From Beta vulgaris subsp. vulgaris (lineage: Eukaryota > Streptophyta > Magnoliopsida > Caryophyllales > Amaranthaceae), in assembly GCF_026745355.1 (NCBI RefSeq), contig NC_079202.1, positions 27,079,072 through 27,143,071 on the forward strand: a stretch of 64,000 nt of DNA, given 5' to 3'. Position 1 is the stretch's first letter. Every line of letters begins with the position of its first letter. Made by a program: the position numbers and the translations under genes. The notes below the pieces were generated by a model. That model was not told the DNA's origin. It worked only from the letters and a program-made list of their open reading frames with translations, and did no database searches. Below are positions 32,605-44,791 of the stretch, one piece after another.

Positions 32605-34126
32605 CTAATGCCAAAAACATTATTTGGGCTACGAAGGGACCATAAGCCAGGCCACAAATTAATACTAATTGTTGGCTGGTACATAGTTACCAAGATATTG
32701 ATCCTCAATTTATGTTTTTATTTTTTTGCATAATCTAATCAGTTTTTTGGTAATGGATAAATGAAAGATTATTAGAAAAATATTCCTTAATTTAATTGCA
32801 TATATTTAGAATGAGAGTCCATTTTTGGAGAGATGGTCTCACGTTAGTGTTAACGTGAGACCGCTGATGTCATGCTGACATCACACACGTGCATCAAATC
32901 AGCAGTAGAATTAGTTAAGCGCTTGCACCTATTAGTTATTTTAGCCTTAAATTGCTTCTGGATGAATTAGTTAAGCATTGGAGTATATTAGTTAAGTGCT
33001 GGAGTATATTAGTTATATAATATATTTCAGATTATAGCGCATTTTATTGACCCTAACTTCAGTATCACACATAAACACATTCTCTCTTTCTTCTCTAATC
33101 CATCGAGACGTCCTAAAACCTGTATTGTTTTCATCCTCCATTCTATGCATACAACTTGCATTGGATGTTTAATTTGGATGTAAGTAAAATATTTGAGTAC
33201 GAGTTTGCAATGCCAATGTCCACAAACACTTACTTTGTGTTTTCACCTGATAAGATGTTTATCATGTTTGAAGTGAAAGAAGAGTTTGACACATATTCAT
33301 CACAAAGGGAATATACACTGTCCATTGTTAAATGATAACTTGCACTTGCAAAAATATTGAAGAAACATATCAGATCACTTTTGGTACCGAAAACTTAACT
33401 TTTGTATTTGAAAGTTTAACTTTTTATTTGAAAAACATAACTAATACCTAAATGTTATTAGTTATTAATTTATTTGTAATAGTTATGCTGCTCGGATTGT
33501 TGTATTTTTATGCATTGAGAATCATGCACATGCGTTCAATCACAAAAATACTACATAAGTATATGTGCAAAAGGTGGATTAGATATGTAAAGAGGAAAAT
33601 GTGAAAAAGAAAAATGAAAAGATAAATCAATGTAACCCCATGGCGATATGAAACCGTGAGAAAATTAGTTCTACAATCTCATTCTCAAAAGTCAAGATAA
33701 TGAAGATGCAAGAAAGGCACTCCAAGAAGTCTACTAAAATACTACTGCAATTACAAACAAAGTCTTAACTACAAAAGCAATCGTAGAAGAACGGTGCTCA
33801 TCAAGTACAACTACATTGGTTATTTTACACCCATATGGTTCAAAAACAAAGAGAGGAAGTGCAAGAAAGAAAAGTCATTTTGAGAAGACTAAAAAAATAA
33901 TTCCAAGAACCAAACATAAATTGATACAATAATTACTCCAAATGCTATGTTGTTTTAAGTTATTTTTTCAGGTTGTCTTTTGTATTTAACATTTTAGATT
34001 TGTAAAAAAGTTGTTTCTTCGTTTGTATTAGAAACCAAAATAATGCTCAATTAATCTTAACTAATTATAGAACAACACTAACTAATGTATTGAATCAATA
34101 TCATCATCTAAAGCAAAATGATAAAA
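32605..34126. other. Intergenic DNA with a short perfect palindrome
   Basis: No gene. At about 32844..32871 GGTCTCACGTTA and its exact inverse are separated by four bases, followed by further CACGTG-like motifs. This could be a decayed MITE centre or a hairpin. Confidence 0.4.
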
Positions 34127-35846
34127 TCCTACGTGTCAAGCTCACAATCATCGAGCAATTTTAGAGCATGAGGAGTGTAAAACGCTCATCTAGGCTGTCC
34201 ACGTACAAAAATTATAAAATTTCGGAAATATTATTGACTTAATTAGAGGTGATTTGAGGTAATTATTGATGATTGGGTAAATTGTGGAATAAAAAAGGCA
34301 ATGTCGTTTTTATAATCTCCAATTATGTTTAAATTTGGCCGAAAATTTTGGAGATTCACTCCATATGAAAACAAGCAATTATAATCTCCAATCATGTGCA
34401 AGTTGATCACCTAAATCAAAATCATTCCTAATTTGAATGACGTGATTTTAGGAATTGATTCAATCAAGCTTTAATATGGAAATTCTTTATTTAATAATAT
34501 TTTATTAATTTTTTCTTAAAAAAAATCGAGTAAAAAACAACCTTTATTTTGCACTATAAACACCCTAATCATATTTGCATTGACTACGAAATCAAAATTC
34601 ATAAACCCTTAACACGTTGTCATACATCATTTGAGAAAAAGAATTATGTCAAGCATCATTCACGGTTTGCAACAACATCCAATTTTCTGTAGAAGGTGAA
34701 TTCGTCGCAACATCAAATGGGAACATCGATTCGTTATTTATGGCTTGCGTGAATGAAATAGTGTATCATATCTCACGTGGTTGATTAACATTTTTGCATG
34801 GGATTGCATTAGAGTTTTTTGTAACAATGTTTAACATTATTTGTCATCTTGTTTTTGTCGTGATTGTAACACAATTTGTCATTAGTTTCATTAGTTTCCT
34901 CTATATCATTCTTTATATATATACATATATATAATATATTACGGTCATAGTTTTATTTTTTTGGAAAGATATTATGGTCATAGTTAATTTGTATGAAATA
35001 GTGTAAACGACATATTAGGAAGCTAAGAAATTTACAGTTTTTTACTATTATTACATGCCAATAATTGTTATAAAAAAAAAAAAGAGATGATCTCGAATTT
35101 TGATTGATTTCTTTCCAATCTTTTACTTTACTTTTTAAGTTAATCTACCAATTAAAGCCACAAAATCAACGTAAAAATTAATTTAGTTTACAAACTAATG
35201 TAGAATCACATAATTTCGAGTAACAATTAATATTATGATATCATATGAGATTTTCGAAAATAAGCATATCCCATTTATATATTAATTATATATAGTCTGA
35301 AGAAATTGTTTTTATTTTGTGTGTCAATTGAAAATTGACAAATTTACCAGACAAATAAGAAGAGCATGTTGGCGTGTCATTCTTTAATTGGTCATGAGGA
35401 TGGAAAGGTGGTAGAAGAGTGAAAATAATGACAATTTAGGCCCTTAGAAAACAAAATTTAACCTTTACCTAGGACTAATATGAGAAGAATTATTATATCA
35501 ATTAATACTGTTCAATAATCCCCCAAATTAATTAATAATTTTTCATTCACAAAATTAAGAATCAATAATCCACGACATGAATAATGAGCATATCATCAAC
35601 GAATTGTCAATGCAAATAACGAGTACTCTAAAAAAATGTTCTCATTATCAGGGTCTTTATTCAAAGATTTTAGACAATAGCTTACCTATTGTATATCTTG
35701 AAAAATTCAAAATGTACTATAAGCTAAGTTTTCCGACTCCAAATTTTGATTAATAAAATATTAAAGAATTATTCATGACTTCGATTTCTTATGGAAGATG
35801 ATCTCTGGTGGTCATATTATTTAATTGATGACTTCACTAAAATCTA
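34127..35846. repeat. Dispersed repeat, longer copy, in gene-free DNA
   Basis: Bases 34127..34200 (GCTCACAATCATCGAGCAAT and TGTCCACGT) match 36183..36275. Bases 35225..35290 (GATATCATATGAGATTT then AAGCATATCCCATTTATATA) match 36354..36420. The second location looks like a shortened version of the first, as in deletion derivatives of one non-autonomous transposon. Ends and superfamily were not found. No ORF of note. Confidence 0.45.
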
Positions 35847-36163
35847 CTCCCTCCGTTTCCTAAAGATTTTTCCTCTTTCCATTTAAGTGCGTTTCCAAAA
35901 GATCTTCCCTCTTTTACTTTATTTCTTATTTAAAATTATTTTTTCCCTTTTTACCCTCTCATGTCCCTATCATATGATCCACCATTATATTATTAATTCA
36001 ATTTTACTCCCTTTCTCTCTCCTACTTTAACCCCTTTTTATTTGTTTATTTATTCTAACCCCTTTCTCTCTCCTAATTTACCCACCCCACACCCCACACA
36101 AATGGATCCTTCTTGGTATATGTAGGAACAGTAACAAGGAATATCTTTAGGAAACGGAGGGAG
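35847..36163. mobile_element. Stowaway-like MITE (317 bp)
   Basis: Starts CTCCCTCCGTTTCCTAAAGA and ends with its inverse (TCTTTAGGAAACGGAGGGAG), flanked by TA on each side. Pyrimidine-rich interior and no ORF. Confidence 0.9.
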
Positions 36164-37379
36164 TATACTATTATCTAAAATAAAATCCTAAATTACATGT
36201 AGCAAGCTCACAATTACCGAGCAATTCTAGAGCTTTACAAAGTAAAACTCTCAAATAAAGTGTCCACGTGGCAATACAGAATATTTTGGCCGAAAATTAT
36301 GAAAAATGCAAAAGATATCGTGGTTTATGTTGATTGATTTTTTAAATTAGGCAATTAATATCATGATATCATATGAGATTTCTGGTAATCAAGCATATCC
36401 CATTTATATATTAATGTGATTGACGTTAATTATGGTTACAATTACGTAATTCAAATCTCAAATTATTATACGTTTGGCCGAAATATTTAATTGCCATATT
36501 GGTTATGTTCAAAAAATTTTACTAACCAATAAAACATGGCAAGTAATTTAAATTATCAATCAATCTTAATTATTGCCTCCGTTATGGTAATTTTTAATCA
36601 ATCAATTAATTTAAATTGATAGTATATGAAATTCTTAAAAAATTATTAACATGGTAATAAAATTAAGTTATCAATCAATCAATATTTATTCTAATTGTTA
36701 ATCAACCATAATTTTAGGTACTAATTACCTAATTAACGTAAATATGCAAGATAAACATAACATTTTTATTATAAATAGTGAAGTTTTCTCTTCGAACATC
36801 ACAACTCATTTTTGTCTTTTTTAATTTTCATATTAATGTCAACTTCTTTCCCTATCTCTAAGTCAATATTATGTTCTCCTCAAAACATAATAGAAACACA
36901 AAATCCAACCAAAAAATTGCCCCTTAAAGTTGAATATTCGAATTTCCTAGATTTTGAATCTATGGTTTTAACACTTTTTCGTGGAAGACACTTTTGAATG
37001 TATGGTTTTAAAATCCCCCTAAAATCGTACATCATCACCATATATAAGTACAAACTAAATCTTTCAAATTATCTACCTCTAGCACAGTTGCTTGGTCAAT
37101 TCTTAATGGGGATCTTTTCTATGTTCCGAGGATTTAGACAGGAAGTGCGACCAACATATAACTATAAAGAAATTTTAACGCGAACTCAAAGGCTTTGGCT
37201 TCATTTAAAACTGCAGCTGGCCTAATAATATTAGGATAATACACCAGATGAAGGGTATGTTACAGGTTCAGCTACCTCACTTAGTCCACAAAATCAAGAA
37301 AAAATAGCCGATTTTTATGCAACTTTAATTTAAATTGTCGGGAAGTGAGAACCATGCATATAATTCACCGTAAAAAATG
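36164..37379. other. Gene-free stretch with shorter dispersed-repeat copy
   Basis: Bases 36183..36275 and 36354..36420 repeat parts of 34127..35290. Two adjoining ORFs (36812..36997 and 36998..37225, 61 and 75 codons) have no recognised domain. They could be a fragment of a captured gene, but I do not call them genes. Confidence 0.4.
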
Positions 37380-37464
37380 GCCTAGAGAGAGAAACTCTGC
37401 CTTCTCTCTAGGATCCAATGAAATAGTTGCTTGTTTGTTTCTGCAAAACTTTCCTCAATACAGT
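37380..37464 (+). other. Left flank of LINE-like target DNA
   Basis: A short stretch with GAGAGAGAAACTCTGCCTTC, like plant LINE-1 5' leaders. It ends in the duplication acagt (37460..37464) of the gypsy insertion and continues logically at 63479. Low certainty on its own; the link rests on the right flank. Confidence 0.4.
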
Positions 37465-40186
37465 TGTAATACCCCAAACCTTAAACTCGTTTTATTAATT
37501 ACTAATTATGTTTATTAGCATAATTACGTCCTAAAATTTTTCGAAATTATTCTGGAGAAGGTTATTTTCTAAAATAAGTATATTTACATCACTTTAGTTA
37601 TACAAAAATGATATTTATTATGATAAATGATTTTATTTACAATATAGTTTATGACTTCAATATTTTAGATAAAAGTCAAAGTTAAAACTCTCGAAAATAG
37701 CAAAGTTTGACATTTTTACATTCAAAGAAAATAAGAAAGAAATAGGAATGAAGGGAACTGTTGTTCAGCTTTCCCCAAACCCACGGTCAACACCCACCAC
37801 CTACCTCCTTGTCCCCTACATTAATCTTCCTTAATTGAACCACCACTCATCATCTTTCCACCTCCTTTCTTGTCTGATAAAATTCAACTATAAGAATTCA
37901 TGCACTAAGCCTCGGAAATCACAAGTTCAACAACACAAAAAAAAACCAGTATCCTTCTCTCACTGCTCTTTCTTCACGGCACCAACCCACAAACACCGGT
38001 GCACCACCTGCTTGGTGCGTCGCACAACCGGAGCGCCGCCCAGATGTGCAGCACCACTGCAACTCCTCTGCGACGCGACCCCTTCCCCTTTTGTTCTGCT
38101 GAGCTGCTGCTCCACCAGCGACGTCGTCGCAGCTCTCTCTCTCTCTCCTCTTCCCTTCGCTCGCTCCTCTTCGCGCGCTGCTGTTGCTTTCTGCCGGAGT
38201 TTCGAAGGTCGACGCCGAAGCTAGGCGGTTTCTGCCGCCAACCTCCCGTGCTTTCGCTCGTCGGAGTTCGCCGGAGCTCCTTTCCGGTATTGTTCGTCCC
38301 TGCTCCAAGAGAGCAGAGGCACTACACCCTCTCTCATTTTATCCTTCCCTCTAAAAATTTGGTTTTAAATGTTATAAGGCAAGCCTAATTACTACCTTTT
38401 ACTAATTGATCTAAGTTGGGCCTGAAATCTGGTTACATTAGTCAAACCAACTTAATCTAAGTGTTGCATGTATGATTTTTGGGCTTAATTCTGATTTTTG
38501 TAATGTTAATTGAGCCACCTAGTTAATTGTTGGGCTATTAGTGCTGAACTAAAGCTGATTTAGTATTTTATTAAGATATGTTAGTTTAATTATTAAGTTA
38601 AGTATAATGTTGGGCTTATAATCTGATTTACTTAGTTAAGTAATTTAAGTTAATCTTGTTGCTTTAATATTTTCAGCTTTAGTGGAATGATTTAGTTAGT
38701 TTCATTAAACCACTTAACTTATTTACTAAAACTATGTCTGGGCTATAATTCCTAATGACTAAGTCGCTTGAGTTAACTAAAACTAATTAAATATAATTCA
38801 TTAAGTTTGTTGTTTATAATTGCGTTTAAATTATGAGTATTTCACTAATCCTTAAGTTCACTTATAATAATTAGTTACTTGACTTGTTAGTTTTAAATGA
38901 CTAAATAATATTAAAATACTGTTAATGGATCTATTATAACTTTAAACTTAATTAATTTATTAATGGAGGATAATTAGTTATTAACTATGAACTAGAATAA
39001 TGTTATGTTTTGGAAAGGTTACATAATATGTAGTAATATAACTTCAATGTTCCGATAATTCTAAAAGTGTAACTGAACGAGTTATTTCACCTAGTTAGGG
39101 GTTAAAGAATCACCTTAATTAAAAAAGTTATTAACGATTAAGAAATAATGACCTTTAAGGAGACCTTTACGACGTTATAATAACCGTTATGACCTTAATA
39201 AGCGCTAACTAATATTTAGGCTTAAAAGCTAAATAGTGAAATGTTCTTTAGTAAAACTATTCTTGAATAGATTAAAGAAGATAAAGGATATTACAAGCCT
39301 CCCCCGCCTATCATGGTTGGTAAGCAGGAATTCAGGTAACGTCTACTGCTAACACCCGCATTCCCCTTCAAAGTATGTTCTATGATCATGATTAATATTA
39401 TGTTTTATATATGGATTGCGGGAAGTGAAATGTTTTATGATGGTGATGATGATACGATGCTATGAACTGATTATAATAATGATGTTATGATATAATTGTT
39501 CATGATGATGATATGCTTAAAAGAAATGAAACATGATAAATTTAAGTGAAATACGGTTCTTGGCAAGTATTCTGTTATCCCGGGTCATGCACGTACCTTC
39601 CGGCCGGTTACCACCTTCTGTTTAGTGAGGGCTATTGTCCTCGGGTGGCACCGCGTATTCTGGGCAAATAACGTCACCTTTTGTTTAGTGAGGGCTTTTG
39701 TCCTCGGGTGGCTGCCTTCCGTTTATGATGTTACTATGTTCTGGGGAGACGTCCTTTCCGTTGTACTAGCCAAGTTACCAAAGTAAAAGATATATGATGA
39801 TGAACATGATAAAGAAGATAATGTAACATGATATGATATGTTTGTGAAATGTTTTACTTATTCTCTCCTCCCTGTTTATAAATAAAATGATGTGAAATGA
39901 ATGTACGATGTTAGAGTAGTATGTTATTGAGCCTGGGCTCACGACGTTTTGTTTTATGTTTTAGGTATGGAAGAACAGTTGTGGATCACTGATAGACTGC
40001 ATTATGGAGATTATGTATGATTCTATGAGGTTTTATCATATTTTGTATGATGGATAAACAAGTATTATTTTACGATGAGTAATTGTATAGTGAATTTTCA
40101 ATTTTAGGCTATTATTTTATTTGTGGGCCATAACCCACAGGCTTAAGTCATGCTTCCGCCGACGATTAAGGTTGTGTAATATGTCG

Positions 40187-43100
40187 CGACAATACAAACG
40201 GGTCATATTTTGGGTATTTCTTGGTGTGATTGACTTCCACAAGTTTGTACTGTTCATGAATGTTCATACCCTTGTCCGAGTCCATCCAATTGCACTTGAA
40301 CAAAATTGTCTTATAAACAGCCAAATTACCATGGTACACCAGTTCAATAACCTCCTCCAAAATGCCAAAGTAATCAGCTCTATCAGCAGCTTGTACACAT
40401 ACACCATAGTTCATAGTTGACTTATTCTTGCCATATTCCTGTGTATGAAAGTTATATCCATTCACAAAGAACTGATTCCACGTTCTCACTTGTCTGGAAG
40501 GACCCATAGCAAGAGCTCGAGTGACATCGTCACTTGTCATGGCACCAAGGACCTGATTTTAGGAACTAAGTTAGTTCATGAAGAATCTCAATGGTTATAA
40601 CAAATAATGTACGAAACTCACATTTGTCTTGAACCAACTAGGGAACTCGGCTTCGCATTTGCTCCACACATCATCCTTAGCAATGTTCGGTCTTGAATTG
40701 ACAATATAATCCTCTGAGTAAGTAATGTCACACACGTTAGGCAAAGGACAAGTAGAATATAACACAATGGGTCTACAACTTCTCACGAAATTACCTTTCA
40801 TAATTACTTAAGATGCCACTGTTTGCAAGTACGTAAAGATGTGCTCGATCGTACTCCTTGTCTTGCAACCATCGCAAACGACCATCTGTTCCTGTCGACC
40901 GCAGTCTTCCCTGAACAACTGGGGACACCAAGACCATGTGTGCTAGCGACATCAGGATTGACATTTCTTCCTAAGTCCCTTGATTTTGTGTCAACCCCGG
41001 GCTGAAAGTAGTTGGAGCAGAAGTTTGCTATCTCCTCAGTTACGTAGGCATTGCATATTGAACCTTCAACACGTGCTTTGTTTCCCACTTTACGTTTTAA
41101 GTGGTTAAGCAACCTGTCAGTAAGGTGAGGATTAGCACTTTATGTATGAATTCAGTATTGTATGACACTTAAAACAAATTAAGTTACCTTTCGAAAGGGT
41201 ACATCCACCTATACTGGACGGGGCCACCAACTTTTGCTTCATAAGGCAAGTGAACCGGCAAGTGCTCCATTGAATTAAAAAATGATGGAGGAAATTTTTT
41301 TTCCAACTTGCATAAGATCTCAGCGATGTTGTTCTCTAAGCGCTTCATCTCACTGACTTTGATTGTGGACGCACACAAGTCTCGAAAGAATTGACTTATT
41401 TCGGTTATCGCCTTCCAAACATGCAAAGGAAGCAATTCTTTTAGACCAACCGGCAACAACCTCTCCATGAATACATGACAGTCATGACTCTTCAATCCTT
41501 GCAATTTACTAAACTAAGATCCACGCATCTACTCAAGTTCGATGCAAAGCCATCTGGAAACTTCAAGTCACGTACCCACTCACAAAATACCTTTTTCTGA
41601 GCCTTGTCGAGTGTGTAAGGTGCTTTAGGCTTGGCCAAATTCCCCACACCATCATCAACAAGCTCCAGTTCCCCGCGTTTGCAAACACGTGCCATGTCCT
41701 TTCTTGCACTAAGGGTGTCTGAAGTTTGACCCTTCACATCCATCACAGTGTTAATGAGTTGGTCGAAAAAATTCTTCTCAACATGCATGACATCTAAGTT
41801 GTGACGGATAATCAAATCTTTCCAATATGGAAGCTCCCACAAAATATTCTGTTTCAACCAACCTTTTTTTCCTTCTTCAATCGGTTCAGCGCCTCGGACC
41901 ATCAGTTGCTTTAGGTAAGTCTTTCACGCACTGCCACAGTTCCTCTCCAGACATTATGTGAGGAGCTACGCCATTCTCAACCCTATTCTTACAAAAAGCA
42001 GTCTTATTCCTTCGAAATGGGTGGTCAGAATGAAGAAATTGTCGATGACAATCGAACCATGTCACTTTACCCCCATGTTCAAGCCAGAATGCCTTGCTTT
42101 TATCCATGCAATAAGGCATGCCTTCTTTCCAGCAGTTGACCATCCGGACAACATACCATACGCAGGAAATCACTAATTGTCCAAAGCAGCGCTGCTCGAA
42201 GGTTGAAATTTTGCTTCCTTGAAACATCATAGGTCATAGCCCCAATATGCCACAACTGCTTCAACTCTTCAACTAGAGGTTGCATAAACACATCCAAGTT
42301 TCTTTGGGATTTTTGGCCCGGAACGAGCAAAGAAAGAAACATGAATGGTTTCTTCATGCACATGGATGGAGGCAAATTGTATGGTGTGAGGATAACTGGC
42401 CAGCATGAATATTGCCCTCCGAACTTACCATATGGAGAAAATCCGTCGGTGCACAGCCCGAGTCTAACATTTCGAGCCTCAGCGGCGAAATCGGGAAAGG
42501 TTCTATCAAAGTGTTTCCATGCTTCACTGTCACTTGGATGTGCTAAGGTACCTTGCATTCGAGGATTGTCGGCATGCCATGTCATTTCCTGAGAGATATT
42601 CTTAGTTGCAAACAACCTCTGCAACCTCAGTGTGATTGGAAAGTAGATTAACACTTTTGCAGGAATAAGCTTGCCCTTAGAAGTTTTCTTGTACCGATCA
42701 CTACCGCATACACTACACTTATCTAAGTGAGCATCGCCCTTCCAAAACAACATACAACCTTTAGGACATGCATGTATCCTCTCATGAGGAAGCTCCAAAC
42801 CCTTTAGAACTTTCTTTGTCTCGTAGAAAGTTTTTCCATGTTGTTGTTCTGGGGTATCACCTCATTCAATAAACTAAGAAACCCATCAACACACCTGTGT
42901 GGTAGGTTATACTCACACTTTAAACTTATGATTCTAGAAGCCATCTCCAGCACGGACATCTTGCTCCCTTCATACAAGGGATTCTCGGCCGCCTTGAGAA
43001 GGTCGAAAAACTTCTTTGCTTCACCATTCGGTTCTTCTTCAACTGAGTTTGAACCAGCAAGCATGGCATGATTTTCAGTATTTCCTAAAGCATCCACAAC

Positions 43101-43406
43101 CATATCCATATATGGATTTGACTGAACGGAAGATGAGGAAGACCCCGTAGCACGTTCACCATGACATAACCAGTCAAAGTAATTCGGTTTAAAACCCTTA
43201 CTATACAAATGTACTTTGACCGTGTCCACATCCAAGTAACGCAAGTTATTACACCTCATGCATGGACATTTTATCTTGTCACCGTCATTTAAATGAGGAT
43301 GTTGTAAACAAAACTCAATGAACTTATCAACTCCTTTCACAAACTCAGTTCTAAGGGCACGCCCATCAAGTCTATTATACATCCAGCTACGTTCCTTCCT
43401 TTTCAT
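40187..43406 (-). pseudogene. CACTA transposase TNP2, broken
   Basis: Domains in order on the minus strand. First is the transposase-associated N-terminal domain (42804..43406: RSWMYNRLDGRALRTEFVKG and IKCPCMRCNN). The tnp2 core follows (42100..42798: ACPKGCMLFWKGDAHLDKCS, LCTDGFSPYGKFGGQYSCWP, ILTPYNLPPSMCMKKPFMFL). Then come its continuation (41886..42230, MDKSKAFWLEHGGK), a DUF4218-like region (41184..41902: LDVMHVEKNFFDQLI, LPVHLPYEAKVGGPVQYRWM), a second DUF4218 part after a likely intron (40804..41112), and a DUF4216-like end (40166..40540) cut at YDPFVLS. In an intact element this enzyme cuts the element ends. Several breaks are single-base losses in short homopolymers (near 42836, 42170 and 42115). 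The C-terminus is missing. Confidence 0.85.
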
Positions 43407-43639
43407 AATTTAAAACTCTACCTACAACTCGAAAATATCAATTCACTATATTCACTACTTGTTAATAGAAGTACGTAAGATATGTAGTAGACAAATATTA
43501 GACAATTTATGAATAATTAAGAATTACTAACAAATCCATAAGATATACAACACTACATAATAAATACATTCACAAATATATAGTAAACATATACGAAATA
43601 TACACTAAGTCTAGTATACTAAAATCAACTCAATTCGAT

Positions 43640-44135
43640 ACAACTAAATATACGTGTAATAAATTAATCACTCAATTTATCAAAAACATGTAACATTAAT
43701 AACATTACTTCACTAATTATCATGAATAAATTAAACAAGTTGATGAACAACACCAATAATAAACATGTTCTTTTATCAACAACACTTAACATATTCAATT
43801 ATCAACAACAACACTTAACATATCTAATTATCAACAACAACAACACTTAACATGTTCAATTATCAACAACAAATTCACTAAACAACAACAACAATACAAT
43901 TAAAAACAACAACAAATTCACTAAACAACAACAATACAATTAAAAACAACAACATATTCACTAAAAAACAACAACAAGAAATTCACTAAACAACAAAACC
44001 AATACAATTAAAAACAACAACAAATTTAATAAACAACAACAACAATACAATTAAAAACAACAACAACAAATTTAATAAACAACAACAACAATCATCACAC
44101 ACAACAACAACAACTATCAACAACAACTATGAACA
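43640..44135. repeat. AAC-rich tandem repeat upstream of the CACTA transposase
   Basis: An AAC microsatellite, best ordered at about 43868..44090, where a unit of about 40 bases (TTCACTAAACAACAACAATA then CAATTAAAAACAACAACAAA) recurs several times with length changes. It lies between the transposase start and the subterminal repeats, so in the 5' leader or promoter. No gene. Confidence 0.75.
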
Positions 44136-44535
44136 ATAACTATACATCAAAAATACCAAAAACCCTAATTAACAACAAGAAATTCAAGCAAAAAATCAAC
44201 AAAATTAAAGTATAAATATATACCTTAAACAACTGTAGAAGAGAGAGAAGAGGAGGCGGCGGCTGGGCGGCTCGGCGACGGCGGCGAATCAAAACTAGAA
44301 GAGAGAGAAGCAGCGGCGAGTGTCCGGCGTGAAGAGAGAGACTGAGTGTCCGGCGAAACGCCACGCGAGTGACCGGCGAGAAGTAGCGGCGAGTGTCCGG
44401 CGAAAAGGGCGGCGAGTGTCCGGCGACACGAGTTAGAGTTTCGCCGGCTAAAATGAGAGGGTGAAGGTTAGGTTTTTGTAGATTGAAAGTTGTGGTCGAA
44501 AAATTCTGGGGAGGGGTCGAAGTCTTTTTGGTATA

Positions 44536-44778
44536 TCCGTGCAAATAGCGTCCGCCATGGGCCTTTAGCGTCCGCTTGACGGACGCTACTTTGCGTCTGC
44601 TGAAAACCCGGACGTTATTGTCCAAAAGCGGACGCTATTTGCCGTCCGAGTAGTAAACGGACGCTAAAGTCGACTCTATTTACCGTCTGATTGAGAAACG
44701 GACGCTATTTACGCGGATACCGTCTGTTTTTGTGACGGACGCTAATGTCAGTCGCTAAAGACGCGGATTCTTGTTGTG
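44536..44778 (-). repeat. CACTA subterminal repeat array
   Basis: Many copies in both orientations of CGGACGCTATTT/AGCGTCCGC, ending at the element terminus. In En/Spm elements such repeats bind the element-coded protein that pairs the ends. They are present at this end only, which supports loss of the other end. The GC-rich ORF at 44140..44625 (minus) runs through leader and repeats and is not called. Confidence 0.8.
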
Positions 44779-44791
44779 TCGGGGCTTTACA

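Larger units (their letters stand above)
40187..44778 (-). mobile_element. Truncated CACTA (En/Spm) transposon
   Basis: Its 5' end (right side, minus strand) starts CACAACAAGAATCCGCG and is followed by about 240 bases of subterminal repeats with CGGACGCTA cores. A broken tnp2-type transposase gene follows. The left side ends inside transposase coding sequence, with no subterminal repeats, so the 3' end is absent. Even so, the LTR is intact up to this point and the triplet tcg flanks both sides (40184..40186 and 44779..44781) but occurs once in the empty 3' LTR site. That fits a normal 3-bp CACTA duplication. Confidence 0.85.
37465..44791 (+). repeat. LARD 5' LTR, split by a CACTA element
   Basis: Parts 37465..40186 and 44779..44791 together match the uninterrupted 3' LTR (60737..63473); about 2.73 kb without the insert. 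Contains a GC-rich leader-like patch (about 37990..38300) and two spaced copies of a 38-base unit with TTTAGTGAGGGCT and CCTCGGGTGGC (39612..39649 and 39675..39712). ORFs in the GC-rich patch are on both strands and shift frame between LTR copies, so they are not coding. Confidence 0.88.

Noticed and set aside
32031..32645. Repeated ORFs starting MGSAQAHT
   Set aside because: They are the two terminal repeats of a TRIM element.
36812..37225. Two adjacent ORFs as a host gene
   Set aside because: No recognised domain, weak codon pattern, and no consistent splice structure. Left as uncertain intergenic DNA.
37835..38388. Overlapping 129-codon ORFs in the GC-rich LTR patch (also at 61107..61630)
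   Set aside because: Frames shift between the two LTR copies and both strands are open, as expected for GC-rich leader DNA.
43868..44090. Regularly spaced repeats as a CRISPR array
   Set aside because: Units are AAC microsatellite-based, of uneven length, without unique spacers, inside a plant transposon.
44140..44625. 161-codon minus-strand ORF next to the CACTA end
   Set aside because: It runs through leader, GC-rich repeats and subterminal repeats of the CACTA; composition-driven.
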